NCBI GenBank assembly: GCA_021832345.1
Contig: JAKBKY010000001.1
Coordinates: 706,385 to 770,384 of the forward strand
Direction: 5' to 3'
Length of the DNA stretch: 64,000 bases
Source of the DNA: a bacterium
GTDB lineage: Bacteria; Vulcanimicrobiota; Vulcanimicrobiia; Vulcanimicrobiales; Vulcanimicrobiaceae
The translations under genes were made by a program, and so were the position numbers. Below the pieces are notes generated by a model that was not told where the DNA came from, did not search any database, and saw only the letters and a list, made by a program, of their open reading frames with translations. Shown in pieces: positions 15,929 through 26,600 of the stretch (position 1 is its first letter; every line of letters begins with the position of its first letter).

Positions 15929-17311
15929 TTATCGTGCGGGCGCGAATCTTGCCGTGAAATGTCGCAACGGTGGATCCTGCCAAACCATGCGAAGCCCACC
16001 GATGCGCTTGCGCCCGGCGAAGACGTCGGACATCACCTCGCAGACATAATCTATGTGACTCTGCGTGTAAACACGACGCGGAATCGCCAAGCGAACGAGC
16101 TCCAGCGCCGCCGTTCGTATCTCCCCTGTTTCTGCGTTCGTTGAACCGAACATCACCGTTCCGATTTCAACGGCGCGGACGCCACCTTCGAGATACATCT
16201 CCCCAACGAGCGCTTGCCCGGGGAACATCTCCGGCGGAATATGTGGCAACATCGCTGCCGCATCGATGTAAATTGCGTGCCCTCCCGGCGGCTGCACGAT
16301 TGGGATCCCGATGTCACTGAGATGTCGCCCCAGGTATGCCGTCGACGCGATGCGGTAACGCAAGTAATCCTCATCCAGCACTTCGTTCAGGCCCACCGCA
16401 ATCGCCTCAAGATCACGCCCTGCGAGGCCCCCATACGTTGGGAAACCCTCCGTCAGGACGAGCAATCTCGATTCCTGTCTCGATAGCCCTTCATCATTTG
16501 TCGCTAAGAAGCCGCCGATGTTCACCAAGCCATCCTTCTTGGCGGACATTGTGCAGCCATCCGCATACGAGAACAGCTCGCGCGCGATATCGCGCGCGGA
16601 CATTTGCGCATACCCCATCTCGCGTTCTCGGATGAACCACGCATTCTCGGCAAATCGGCATGCGTCAATGTACAAAGGCAGCCCGTGACGTTTGCACACG
16701 CTGCTGACTGCCTTCACGTTCGCCATCGACACGGGTTGACCACCGCCGGAGTTGTTTGTAATCGTCAACATTACGAGCGGAATCCGTTCCGCACCAACAT
16801 CGGCTATGAGCGCTTCCAAAGCGTCGACATCCATGTTTCCCTTGAAGGGGTGAAGCAGCTCCGGCTGTAGCCCTTCGGCAATCGGTAGATCGATCGCCTG
16901 CGCTCCCACATATTCGATGTTTGCTCGAGTCGTATCGAAATGCGTGTTGTTCGGGACGATGTCGCCGGGCTTACAGACCGTGGTGAAAAGAATACGCTCG
17001 GCAGCGCGCCCTTGATGTGTCGGCAGGACATAGCGAAATCCAAAGATGCCCTTCACGGCCTCAGCGAACCTGTAGTAAGATGTTGCCCCTGCGTACGATT
17101 CGTCGCCTCGCATGATAGCTGCCCATTGTTCGGCGCTCATCGCGCCGGTGCCGCTATCCGTGAGTAAATCAATTAGCACGTTCTCGGCTCGCAATAAGAA
17201 CGGATTATACCCCGCATCTTCCAAGAAGTGCTCACGTTCCAAACGGGTCGTCATGCGAATGGGTTCGACGGATTTAATACGAAACGGCTCTATAATTGAT
17301 CGGGTTGGCAT
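15929..17311 (-). CDS. tnaA: Tryptophanase (tryptophan indole-lyase)
   Basis: A PLP-dependent beta-eliminating lyase of 460 residues that splits L-tryptophan into indole, pyruvate and ammonia. Recognisable parts are EPFRIKSVEPI at the N terminus, LLTDSGTGAMSAEQWAAIM, PTHQGRAAE, and SYADGCTMSAKKDGLVNIGG, which carries the PLP lysine. Three positions separate it from tyrosine phenol-lyase: HFDTT (Asp instead of Thr), GVRAVEIG (Val instead of the substrate Arg region) and the ending LRHFTARF (His instead of Phe). A clear GGAGG lies upstream of the ATG. It faces the benzoyl-CoA cluster tail to tail. No obvious tnaC-type leader peptide was seen. Confidence 0.85.
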   Translation of the reverse strand: MPTRSIIEPFRIKSVEPIRMTTRLEREHFLEDAGYNPFLLRAENVLIDLLTDSGTGAMSAEQWAAIMRGDESYAGATSYYRFAEAVKGIFGFRYVLPTHQGRAAERILFTTVCKPGDIVPNNTHFDTTRANIEYVGAQAIDLPIAEGLQPELLHPFKGNMDVDALEALIADVGAERIPLVMLTITNNSGGGQPVSMANVKAVSSVCKRHGLPLYIDACRFAENAWFIREREMGYAQMSARDIARELFSYADGCTMSAKKDGLVNIGGFLATNDEGLSRQESRLLVLTEGFPTYGGLAGRDLEAIAVGLNEVLDEDYLRYRIASTAYLGRHLSDIGIPIVQPPGGHAIYIDAAAMLPHIPPEMFPGQALVGEMYLEGGVRAVEIGTVMFGSTNAETGEIRTAALELVRLAIPRRVYTQSHIDYVCEVMSDVFAGRKRIGGLRMVWQDPPLRHFTARFAPAR

Positions 17312-17550
17312 GAGGCCTCCACATTGCTATGCGGTATGATGGTCGAAAGTAGTCTGGTGGTTCGCAGTGCTCCTTGAGTACGGCGTTTGCCGAGCATCGA
17401 AGGTCTAGGGAAAACTTCTCCTCAGGTCGAAGTGCGGGGCAACGTGCATTGAGTACCCTACGGAGGCGCTGCGGCGCTCCACCACCAGCCAACGGCGGGA
17501 GACACGGTATGGATTGGAGCACTGCATCGCTTTGTGATAGTGCAGTCGCA

Positions 17551-18669
17551 TCATTTCCACTCTAGGGGAGCGGCGCCTTCCGCCTTGGTCACCAGGTCGG
17601 CAATCATCTGTGCTGTGATTGGGGCAAGCAGGATGCCATTGCGGTAGTGGCCTACGGCGAGTAGGTACCCATCCAGTGCGGTGCGCCCGATGAGCGGGAG
17701 TTCATCGGGTGTTGCGGGGCGCAAACCCGCCCATGTCTCGCTGATCGTGAACTCCCCCAGCTTTGGAGCGGCAGCCAGTGCACCATGCAGCAACGCATGT
17801 ACGCCTTGGGCGGTAACGCGAGTTTGAAAGCCTACGTCTTCGGAAGTGGCGCCAATGAGCAACTGCCCGTCGTCCTTCGGAACGAGGTACGCGCCCGGTA
17901 CCCACATCGTATGCTGCACCAACTGGTGCGGTAAAGTGAGCGCCAGCATCTGCCCGCATATCGGTCGCACGGGAGGAACGCAGTCGCTCGGAACACCGGG
18001 AAGCTGCGACGCCCAAGCACCCATGGCGTTGATGACAATCTTCGCCGTGACCAGCCCCGTTTCGGTGCGGACGCCGATTGCGCGCCGCCCGTTGACTACA
18101 AGTGCAACATCGTGGGCGGCGGTAGATATGGTTACACCGCTACGTTCGCAGGCAGCCAGCAGAGCAGGGCCCAATCGGCGGTTGTTCACCTGGCCCTCAC
18201 CGTGTACGAGCAAGGCGCCGCGCACGTGCTTATCAAGCACCGGTTCCATTGCTAAGGTTTGCATAGGATCGAGCAACGTATAAGCATGGCCGCGTTCTTG
18301 TAACACATGGGAGCGTAGGAGGAGGCGTTCCATCTGTGCGTCGTCGAAGGCAATAGTTGCAATACCGTTCAAATGTAGCTGCGGATCGACGCCGCCGGCT
18401 TCACGCACGTGTGCGACGAACTCGGGATACATAGCGAGAGCATCTTCGCAAAGTTTGCGAAAGGTCGGCTCGACGAGTTGCTCGGTCAATGGCGCCAGCA
18501 TTCCTGCTGCGGCCCAAGAGGCGCCATGGCCGGCTTCGCCGCTCTCGATCACTCGTACATCAACTCCGCGTCGTGCGAGCTCGAATGCAATTGAGAGGCC
18601 GATTAACCCCGCACCAATGACGATGGCATCGCCGCCTTGTGCCTGATCGGTTGCAGTACGTTGTGTCAT
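17551..18669 (-). CDS. thiO: Glycine oxidase ThiO-like FAD enzyme
   Basis: A D-amino-acid-oxidase-fold protein of 372 residues. It has an N-terminal FAD loop VIGAGLIGLSIAFELARRG, the ThiO-type GEAGHGASWAAAGMLAPLTE near residue 45, and a C-terminal WAGLRPATPDELPLIG followed by GHYRNGILLAPITA. ThiO converts glycine to glyoxyl imine for the thiazole half of thiamine in aerobes. No other thiamine gene is adjacent, so a broader amine or amino acid oxidase role cannot be ruled out. Confidence 0.75.
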   Translation of the reverse strand: MTQRTATDQAQGGDAIVIGAGLIGLSIAFELARRGVDVRVIESGEAGHGASWAAAGMLAPLTEQLVEPTFRKLCEDALAMYPEFVAHVREAGGVDPQLHLNGIATIAFDDAQMERLLLRSHVLQERGHAYTLLDPMQTLAMEPVLDKHVRGALLVHGEGQVNNRRLGPALLAACERSGVTISTAAHDVALVVNGRRAIGVRTETGLVTAKIVINAMGAWASQLPGVPSDCVPPVRPICGQMLALTLPHQLVQHTMWVPGAYLVPKDDGQLLIGATSEDVGFQTRVTAQGVHALLHGALAAAPKLGEFTISETWAGLRPATPDELPLIGRTALDGYLLAVGHYRNGILLAPITAQMIADLVTKAEGAAPLEWK

Positions 18670-18709
18670 GCGCGCCAGTTACATGGTCGCACACGCGTTT
18701 CCTCTTGCG

Positions 18710-19309
18710 CTAGCGCGCATTACGGCCGAGTTGTCTCATATTGGCTAGCCAGCGCTTGCGTTTCGAATCGCCGGCGGTTTCCACCGATCCGATCAAACTG
18801 GCGCGAATGGGTTGCACGCCGGACGCGCCGAGGATGCTGCGTTCGAGGGCCCTTACGCTATGGGCGCCAAAATACCAACGGTACGCAAACGCCGGCATTC
18901 CCATGGTGACGATGATGCGCGCGCTCTTGCCGACGAGCAACTGCGAGCCCATCTTCCTCGAAGGCATCGGCGCCCTCGCGGAATGAGGCCGCAAGAGCTG
19001 CTCCAAGAAACCCTTGAAATGCGCCGGAAGCGTTCCGAGCCACAAAGGATAGGCGATGAGCAGGTGGTCCGCCTGTGCAACGGTCGCTTGAGCCGTTTGA
19101 ATGGATGGTGGCGGCACCCCCGTGTCCCACTCTTGTTTCGTGCGGATCAACGTGAAGTCGAGTTCGGCCACGCGGATGCTCGTGATATGGTGTCCGGCCT
19201 CGTGCGCTCCGTAGGCATAGGCATCGGTCAAGGCATGCCCAAAGTGACCCGCTTGCGGGTCGGGATGTCCTTGAATGACGACAATCCGCCGAGGATGCAT
19301 CGATGACAT
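18710..19309 (-). CDS. NAD(P)H:quinone oxidoreductase, flavodoxin-fold family
   Basis: A protein of 199 residues in the NQO/KefF/MdaB superfamily. The N-terminal RIVVIQGHPDPQAGHFGHAL is the FMN-binding strand and loop. It is followed by QADHLLIAYPLWLGTLPAHFKGF and a Gly-Met-Pro-Ala-Tyr segment near the nicotinamide. Such enzymes reduce quinones or other electrophiles by two electrons. A second ATG three codons in is an equally good start. It is followed by thiO on the same strand, 40 bases away. Confidence 0.75.
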   Translation of the reverse strand: MSSMHPRRIVVIQGHPDPQAGHFGHALTDAYAYGAHEAGHHITSIRVAELDFTLIRTKQEWDTGVPPPSIQTAQATVAQADHLLIAYPLWLGTLPAHFKGFLEQLLRPHSARAPMPSRKMGSQLLVGKSARIIVTMGMPAFAYRWYFGAHSVRALERSILGASGVQPIRASLIGSVETAGDSKRKRWLANMRQLGRNAR

Positions 19310-19656
19310 CCGTCGAGTCTACACGATGAGCTTGCCGGAGTCACGAAGAAGCCGAGAACCGTGTGTATTGCGTGCGATATATGTCGCATATTCGTTCGCT
19401 GCATCGTGGATCACCGATGTCGCAACTGCCGCGGCGGGTGTCCCACTGCAATAGCGCTCATCATCGTTGAGCGACGAGCCCTGCCTCCTCGGACGTCCCC
19501 CTCGCCCCTGCCTTACCCTGACGGAAGCTCTCTCGGCGGCAGTTCCTGGTGACGATGCCCTAGGCAGCCATGCATCCCGGGCCGGAATCGCTAGGTTTCT
19601 CCTCTAGCCGGTGCGATACTGAAGGGAGCAACCCTACGCAAGCGAAGTCGGGGCGA
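19310..19656. other. Intergenic region without a recognisable gene
   Basis: About 350 bases separate the divergent quinone reductase and acyl-CoA synthetase genes. Open frames here are short and show no family features. A small dyad TGCGA-N6-TCGCA (19373-19388) could be an operator. Promoters for both flanking genes should lie here but none stands out. Confidence 0.4.
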
Positions 19657-21459
19657 ATGCTGTCTGGAATCCCCGACCAAGAGACGCTCCCGCATCTGAT
19701 TCGGAGAGCGCTGGATCCTGCACGTGAGGCGGTGCTGATCGAACGGCGCGCGGGCGCCTGGGTCTCGACGTCGGGCGAACGGCTTCTCGAGCGCATCGGT
19801 AACCTCGCCTGTGCGATCCGCGACGCGGGCCTCGTTGCCGGCGATCGCATCGCGCTCATCGCGCACAACAGCGTGGATTGGCTGATCGCCGATTTTGCGA
19901 CGCTCTGCGCGGGCTGCGTGGTGGTGCCGATCTACCCGACGCAGGCGCTCGATCTCACCGCCTTCATCCTCGAACACTCGCAGGCGAAGTTGCTCTTCGC
20001 GGATACGGCGCAGACGCTCGAGCATCTGCAATCTGCGATTCCCGCACTGCCTCGCTCGATCGTCTTCGAAGCCTCCGGCGCCGGGTCGCTTGCAGCCTTT
20101 GAAGCGCTGGGCGCCGCAGTGCGTGCCGTGCACCCCGAGCTTCCCTCGGAGTACGAGCGCACCATCGCACCCGACGATCTCGCCGTGCTGATTTACACCT
20201 CCGGGACGACCGGCACGCCCAAAGGCGTCATGCTCTCGCACGATAATATCACCTTCGATGCGCAGTCGGCGTCGAACTACGCGCTGGTTGGCGTCGCGCC
20301 CGAGAGTCATGTGCTTTCGGTACTGCCGCTCTCGCATATCTACGAGCATACGGTCGCCTATATGTATCTGTTGGCACGCACGCGCTACTATATCACGCAC
20401 GATCCAAACGAACTGCTCGACGATCTCAAAGAGGTGCGCCCGGTCGTGATGTCGTCGGTGCCGCGCATCTTCGATCGCGTGCTGGCAGGCGTCGAGGGCC
20501 AGGCGCTGGCCGAGGGCGGCGTCCGCGCCAAGGTCGTGCCGTGGGCGCTGGCCGTCGGGCGCGAAGCGATGCGTGCCAAGGTTGCGGGTAAGCCTGTGCC
20601 GCCGAAACTGGCGCTGCAGTACGCCACCGCCAAGATGCTGGTTCTCAAGACCGTGCGCCATGCGCTCGGCTTAGACCGCGTGCAGTTCATGGTCTCCGGG
20701 AGCGCCGCACTCCACGTCGATACGGGGCTCACGTATCTGGCGATGGGCATCCCGATTCTCCAAGGCTACGGACTGACCGAATCGTCGCCGGTGATCACCA
20801 GTAGTCGTGTTGCGGATAACCGGCTGGGCACCGTCGGCAGGGCGATTCCCGGCGTCGAGGTGCGCGTTGCCGGGGACGGCGAGATCCTCGCGCGTGGGCG
20901 CAACATCATGCGCGGCTACTACCGTGACGAAGTCGGCACCGCGCAGGCGCTCGAAGACGGCTGGTTGCATACCGGCGACATCGGCGAGATCGATGCTGCA
21001 GGCTACCTGCGCATCACCGACCGAAAGAAAGAAATATTCAAGACCGCGACCGGCAAGTTCGTTGCGCCCGCGCGCGTGGAGTCGGCGATTCGCCGCTCGA
21101 TCTTCGTGTCGCAGGCGCTGGTGATCGGCGACGGCCGCCCACATCCGGCCGCGTTGATCTGCCCGCACTGGGCCAACGTGCGCGCGGAGCTGGGTATCGC
21201 AGAGAAGCTCTCCCCGGAAGATTTGGCCACGCGTGACGACGTGCTGGATTTTCTCACCGCCGAGGTCGCCAAACAGACCGCCGATCTGGCAACGTACGAG
21301 CAAATTCGTCGCACGATCGTGCTGACCGATGAGTTCAGCGTCGAGAGCGGCGAGCTCTCGCCCGCGATGAAAGTTAAGCGGCGCGTGGTGGAAGCCCGCT
21401 ACGCCGATCTCATCAACCGCGCTTACGCCGTCGATCTCCACACCCACACGCACGTCTAG
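19657..21459 (+). CDS. Long-chain fatty-acid--CoA ligase (AMP-forming)
   Basis: An ANL-superfamily ligase of 600 residues that activates fatty acids with ATP and CoA. Motifs are the P-loop IYTSGTTGTPKGVMLSH near residue 185, the ILQGYGLTESSPVIT segment near 365, the WLHTGDIGEID hinge near 440 and DRKKEIFKTATGKFVAP near 455. Length and the loop ending in Phe-Lys-Thr-Ala-Thr-Gly-Lys fit FadD15/FAA1-type long-chain ligases. The ATG at 19657 gives a standard N terminus; an in-frame ATG at 19570 would add 29 unconserved residues. It is not an obvious benzoate-CoA ligase. Confidence 0.83.
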   Translation: MLSGIPDQETLPHLIRRALDPAREAVLIERRAGAWVSTSGERLLERIGNLACAIRDAGLVAGDRIALIAHNSVDWLIADFATLCAGCVVVPIYPTQALDLTAFILEHSQAKLLFADTAQTLEHLQSAIPALPRSIVFEASGAGSLAAFEALGAAVRAVHPELPSEYERTIAPDDLAVLIYTSGTTGTPKGVMLSHDNITFDAQSASNYALVGVAPESHVLSVLPLSHIYEHTVAYMYLLARTRYYITHDPNELLDDLKEVRPVVMSSVPRIFDRVLAGVEGQALAEGGVRAKVVPWALAVGREAMRAKVAGKPVPPKLALQYATAKMLVLKTVRHALGLDRVQFMVSGSAALHVDTGLTYLAMGIPILQGYGLTESSPVITSSRVADNRLGTVGRAIPGVEVRVAGDGEILARGRNIMRGYYRDEVGTAQALEDGWLHTGDIGEIDAAGYLRITDRKKEIFKTATGKFVAPARVESAIRRSIFVSQALVIGDGRPHPAALICPHWANVRAELGIAEKLSPEDLATRDDVLDFLTAEVAKQTADLATYEQIRRTIVLTDEFSVESGELSPAMKVKRRVVEARYADLINRAYAVDLHTHTHV

Positions 21460-21553
21460 CGGCCGTTCGTCGCCTAAGCGCGACCGCCGGCTGTCGGGGC
21501 GATTCACCGCGGATACTAGGCCAAATGAATAGTAGTACGGAATCCTGAGAACG

Positions 21554-21916
21554 GTGCGGCGCGTCGACGATCTCCTCAAGGGCCCCGTCAAGAGCAAGAC
21601 GGTTTTCCCGGCACTCATCCTTCACTTGGTCGAGGAGCAGCCCGACCACGGCTACGGCCTCATGCAGCGGATCGCCGAGATCTGCGGCGACCTCATCGCC
21701 GTGAACACCAACAAGATCTATCCGCTCCTGCGCCGGCTCGAAGAGCGCGGTTTTTTGAGCGCGACCTGGGATCATCCAACCAAGCGCTCGCGTCGCATCT
21801 ACCGCATCACTCCGGCGGGGCACGAACGCCTCGAACACATCAAGGCCGCGATGGCGCCCTACCTCGCGTCGCTGGAGGGTGCCATCGGACGGTTGCGCGG
21901 GGAACTCTACCGCTAG
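21554..21916 (+). CDS. PadR-family transcriptional regulator
   Basis: A winged-helix protein of 120 residues. Key text is FPALILHLVEEQPDHGYGLM, then VNTNKIYPLLRRLEERGFLS and RRIYRITPAGHERLE, which follow the PadR pattern of a Gly-Tyr recognition helix and a Tyr-Pro-Leu-Leu-x-x-Leu helix. PadR proteins repress phenolic-acid or efflux genes in response to small ligands. The GTG start follows the acyl-CoA ligase by 94 bases. The target is unknown; the S10 peptidase gene directly downstream is one candidate. Confidence 0.82.
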   Translation: MRRVDDLLKGPVKSKTVFPALILHLVEEQPDHGYGLMQRIAEICGDLIAVNTNKIYPLLRRLEERGFLSATWDHPTKRSRRIYRITPAGHERLEHIKAAMAPYLASLEGAIGRLRGELYR

Positions 21917-22047
21917 GCGGGTCGCGGGCGCATCGCGCAAGCGGGGTTTGCGCCGCCCGGCGCGCAACCTTTGTCGGCCTGCGCACCTTGGCGCAGAGGT
22001 CGGCCGCTGTGGCGGTCGCATTCCAAAACAGGAGGCTACCCGAGTTG

Positions 22048-23607
22048 GTGAATCGTTGGCTCGTCGGCGCCCTTGCCTTGGCGTTCGCTACCGCGAGCGC
22101 TCCGGCTGGTGCCGCTGCTTCACATCCGATGCATCCGCCGAAGAAGCGCGCGCCCGCCGGCATGCATGTTCCTCCGGCGCCGCCCGATGCCGTCACGCAA
22201 CACAGCGTCACGATCAACGGCAAAGTCTATAAGTACACCGCTCGCGCCGGGACGATCACGTTGCGCAATCACAAGCAGCAACCCACGGCGCGCATGTTTT
22301 ACGTGGCCTACACGCTCAACGGCGCAAACCCAAGCACACGCCCGGTCACGTTCCTCTACAACGGCGGCCCCGGCAGTTCCACGGTGTGGCTGCGCATGGG
22401 CGCCGTGGGGCCGGTGCGCCTGGTCAGCAAAGACGGCGGCATCACCGGGCCACCGCCCTATCAGCTCAAGAAGAATCCGTACAGCCTGCTCGATAAGAGC
22501 GACTTGGTCTTCATCGATGCGCCGGGAACCGGCTACGGGCGGCTGATCGGCGCGGGCAAGCCCAAAGAGTTCTACGGCGTCGATCAAGATGTGCGCGCGT
22601 TTGCGCAGTTCATCGATCGCTACGTCACGACGTACAACCGCTGGAACTCTCCGAAGTTCCTCTTCGGCGAGAGCTACGGAACCACGCGCTCGGCAGCGCT
22701 GGTGAACTACATGCAGATGCACGACGGCATGACGTTCAACGGCGTCGTGCTGCAGTCGTCGATCTTGAACTTCGCGCTCGATTGGGCGACGAACTTCACG
22801 CCGGTTTCCATCGGCGGCGGCGATTGGGCCTACGTGCTCTACCTTCCATCCGAGGCTGCAACGGCGTGGTATCACCACGCCATCCCGAATCGCCCGGCGC
22901 ACCTGCAGCCCTTCTTGCAGAAGGTGCAGAAGTTTGCGATGGGTGAGTATCTGCACGATCTCGCGCTCGGCACGAAGCTGAGTCCGGCCGCCTATAACGA
23001 TGTCGTGGCGAAGTTGCACCGCTACACGGGGTTGTCTTCGCACATCATTCGCATCAACAACCTGCGCGTCGCGTACTACCGCTTCGAGCAGCAGTTGCTG
23101 CTGCACGATCGCAAGTTCGTTGGGCGCCTGGATTCGCGCTTTGAAGACTACGATATCGACGGTGGCGAATCGGCTCCGCCGTGGGATCCTACAGACTCTG
23201 CCATCGACGGCGTCTTCACGTCGACCAACATGCAGTATCTGCGTAACGACCTGCACTATAAAACCAACATCCCCTACCGCATCGTCAACTACGGAAAGAC
23301 GCTGGCGCATTGGGACTTCAAGCACAACGGCATGTTGCCCACCAACGTCGCGGTTGACTTGGCGCAAGCGATGACCTACAACCCCAACTTGAAGATATAC
23401 TCGGCCAACGGCTACTTCGACCTGGCAACGCCGTACCTGGCCACGGTCTATACGCTGCAGCACCTCAACATCAACCCCGCGCTGCAGAAGAACATCACGT
23501 TCGGCTTCTACCACTCAGGGCATATGATCTACTTGCACACCGCGGCGTTGGCTCAATACAAAGCCAATCTCGCGCGTTGGTACGACATGGTGCTTCACCG
23601 CCGCTAA
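22048..23607 (+). CDS. Secreted S10-family serine carboxypeptidase
   Basis: A protein of 519 residues beginning with a signal peptide (NRWLVGALALAFATASAPAGAA). It shows the peptidase S10 motifs NGGPGSSTVWLRMGAVGP near residue 110, GESYGTTRSAAL near 210 with the catalytic Ser, and a late GFYHSGHMIYLH containing the catalytic His. Members of this family cleave C-terminal residues from peptides outside the cytoplasm. The GTG start is chosen because GGAGG lies 11 bases upstream and the signal peptide begins there. A leaderless frame extending to 21988 adds nothing recognisable. Confidence 0.82.
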   Translation: MNRWLVGALALAFATASAPAGAAASHPMHPPKKRAPAGMHVPPAPPDAVTQHSVTINGKVYKYTARAGTITLRNHKQQPTARMFYVAYTLNGANPSTRPVTFLYNGGPGSSTVWLRMGAVGPVRLVSKDGGITGPPPYQLKKNPYSLLDKSDLVFIDAPGTGYGRLIGAGKPKEFYGVDQDVRAFAQFIDRYVTTYNRWNSPKFLFGESYGTTRSAALVNYMQMHDGMTFNGVVLQSSILNFALDWATNFTPVSIGGGDWAYVLYLPSEAATAWYHHAIPNRPAHLQPFLQKVQKFAMGEYLHDLALGTKLSPAAYNDVVAKLHRYTGLSSHIIRINNLRVAYYRFEQQLLLHDRKFVGRLDSRFEDYDIDGGESAPPWDPTDSAIDGVFTSTNMQYLRNDLHYKTNIPYRIVNYGKTLAHWDFKHNGMLPTNVAVDLAQAMTYNPNLKIYSANGYFDLATPYLATVYTLQHLNINPALQKNITFGFYHSGHMIYLHTAALAQYKANLARWYDMVLHRR

Positions 23608-23668
23608 CGCAGATCTCTCCGTTGGTTCCTTGCGCCGCCTCGCATTGCGGCGCGTGTGCTACGCTGCC

Positions 23669-26600
23669 TTAGCGCTTGCGCTGCAATGCCGCTAGCCGCG
23701 CTCGCGTACGGGCGAAGACGGCGTCGAGTTTACGTAGCCCCGTGCGCATTCCGATCGTCGGCGCTACCGGCGCGCTCTCGACGGCGCCTTCGAGATACGT
23801 ATATGCCCCCGAGAGGAAGAGCAGGCTCGTGAAGTCCGTCGGCAGCGTTCCGACCGAGTTGTCGGGGTTGGCCGGCGGCGTGACGCCGATGATCTGCAGG
23901 CGCAGGATGCGCGCCTGCGCGGGCGGCAGGGTGCGCCGCGCGAGCAGCAGCTTGGCCTGCTTGCGGAGTTGCGTGACCTGCGCGATGCGGGCGTTGATCG
24001 CTTGGGCCATCGCATACTGCGCCTGCAGATCGGCAACGGTTGCGGCGATGCGCGGATCCTTGCGCAGCACGACCCGGTGCGTGTGCGTATGGCCGTTCGC
24101 GCTGATGGTCACGGTATAGGTTCCCGGGAGCGCCCAGGGGCCGTCTTTTGAGCCGGCGTGCATGCCCCAGACGAAGCGATGTCCGCCGAGGCCCGCCGAC
24201 GGCGGCTGCTTGGGATGCACCCAGTACATCGGGATATCGAGCGAATGCGGATTGATGACGACGGGTTTATCGGCGCTCGACCAGGTGCGCATCACCGCGC
24301 CGCCGGCGTCGCGTACGGTGATGACCAGCGGCGTGCGCAACGGGTGCTTGACGACATAGTCGAAGATCGCGCCGTTGGGCGGATTCTTCGCCAAGGGCTC
24401 ATCGAGCGGAAGCGGAGTGCCTTCATCGCTGCCGGTGAGCAGTAAGTACGCCGCTTGCGGTGCGGCGAAGAAGAGATTCTTTGCGCGGCGCAGCGCGGCG
24501 ATCTGGCGCAGCAGCGAGGCGTCGTCCATGATCCACAAGCCGCGGCCGTGCGTGGCGATCACGACGTCTGCACCGTGCAGCGCGATGTCGCGCACGGAGC
24601 TGACCGGCAGGTTGAGTTGCAGCGGTTGCCAGTGTTTGCCGGTATCGAACGAAACCTCCATACCGCGTTCGGTTCCGGCGTAGAGCAGGCTTGGAACCTT
24701 CGGGTCTTCGCGCACGACGTTGACGAACGAACCGTTCGGAATGCCCGCGGAGATCAGCTTCCAATGCGCTCCGCCGTCGGCGGTACGGTAGATGTAAGGA
24801 TGGTAGTCGTTGAGGCGGTGGCGATCGATCGCCGCATAGGCGACGTTGGGATTGGCGTGCGAGGCGTCGATCATCGTCACCTTGCTCCACGCGGTGAGCT
24901 GCGGGGGTGTGATCTTCTTCCAGAGCTTACCGCCGTTGTGCGTGATCCAGATGTTGCCGTCGTCGGTGCCGGCCCAGATGAGCCCGTGGACGATCGGCGA
25001 AGGCGCAATCGTATAGACGACGCCGGGGCGCGAGACGCCGTCGTTATCGGCGATCGTCGAGAGATCCAGATTGGGTGGAATCGCGGGCTTCTTGCGCGAG
25101 AGATCCGGGCTGATCATCCGCCAGCTCGAGCCGCCGTTCGTCGTGGCAAAGATGCGTTGGTTGCCGAAGTAGAGGGTCTTGCCGCTCTTGGAGAAGATCA
25201 GCGGGAGCGTCCAATCCCACCGCCATGTGTGGCTGGGATAGGCGAGCGTCGGATCGATGGTCTGCATCCAGCCGAGGTCGATGTTCTCGACGGTGACGCC
25301 GACGCTGGCGGCACCCAGGCCATCGCCGAAGACGAGCTGCGGGTGGAGCGGATCGGGCGCGAGGTAGCCGTCTTCGCTGCCGGCGTTGATCGGCAGCCAA
25401 TCGCGGTCTTCGATGAAGGCATGGCGGCTGCGACTGGGAACGGCGACGGCGCCGCTATCTTGTTGCGTTCCGTAGACCCAGTAGGGGAAGCGGTTGTCGG
25501 TGATGACGTGGTAGAACTGCCCGGTCGGCTGGTTGTACCACGAACTCCAGGTCTTGGCATCATCGACGCTGACGACCACGCCTTGGTCACCGCCCAGAAT
25601 CATGTGCGAGGTGTTGCCCGGATTGACCCAGAGCGTATGGTAGTCATCGCCCCCCGGCGCGCCTTTGATCGCGGTAAACGAACGGCCGCCGTCGGTGGAG
25701 CGGTAGGTTGAGGTATCCATGACGTAGACTTCGTTGACGTTCTTCGGGTCGGCGGTGACGCCGCCGAAGTACCAGCCGCGCTTCCAGATGCGGTGGTGGT
25801 TATCCATGAGCTTCCAGGAAGCGCCCGCGTTCTTGGAGACATAGAGCCCGCCGTGCGTTGGGCCGCTGTCGACGATCGCGTAGACGCGCTGCGGGTCGGC
25901 AGGCGACACCGCGACGCCGATGCGCCCGACGTGCAACGGCAGGCCGGCGGTCAGATGGGTCCATGTTTTGCCGCCGTCGGTCGTCTTGTAGAGTCCGCTG
26001 CCGGGGCCGTTCGAGGGCGGATAGACGTTCCACGGCGGTCGCCGCGTCTCCCAAAGGGCTGCATAGAGGACGTTTGGATTGCGCGGATCCATCGAGAGAT
26101 CGATCGCGCCGGTCTTGGCGTTCTTGTAGAGTACCTTGCTCCAGGTCTTGCCGCCGTTCATCGTTTTGAAGACGCCGCGCGTGGTGTTGGAGGCGTACTG
26201 ATTGCCTAGCGCTGCGACGTAGGCGATATCGGCGTTGTGCGGGTCCACGACCACGGAGCCGATCTGCTTGCTCTTGCGCAAACCGATGTGCTGCCACGAC
26301 TTGCCGGCGTTGTGCGAAACGTACATGCCGTTGCCGTAGGCGATATCCGAGCGCATATCCGCTTCACCTGAACCGACGTAGATGGTGCGCGGCGCGCTGG
26401 GCGCGACCGCGATCGCACCGATCGACGCGATCTTCTCGTGATCGAAGATCGGCGTCCAGGTGCGCCCGGCGTTATTGGTCTCCCAGACCCCACCGTCGAC
26501 GGCTCCGAAGTAGTAGCGGTTGGGCCGGCCGGGAACGCCGGTCACCGCCAGCGCTCGGCCGCCGCGAAACGGGCCGATCAGCCGCCAGTGCAGGCCCGCA

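Noticed and set aside
15929-17311. Tyrosine phenol-lyase instead of tryptophanase
   Set aside because: Asp in HFDTT, Ile after GVRAVE and His in LRHF are the tryptophanase residues, not the Thr, Arg and Phe of tyrosine phenol-lyase.
17312-17550. tnaC-like leader peptide upstream of tnaA
   Set aside because: An open frame exists on the reverse strand but lacks the Trp...Asp...Pro pattern of TnaC and has no clear start site.
22120-23514. Reverse-strand 460-codon frame opposite the S10 peptidase
   Set aside because: No recognisable features, and the forward frame has all S10 motifs.
24455-25711. Forward 418-codon frame opposite the BNR-propeller gene
   Set aside because: Val/Asp/Arg-rich shadow; the reverse frame has repeated Asp-box motifs and a signal peptide.
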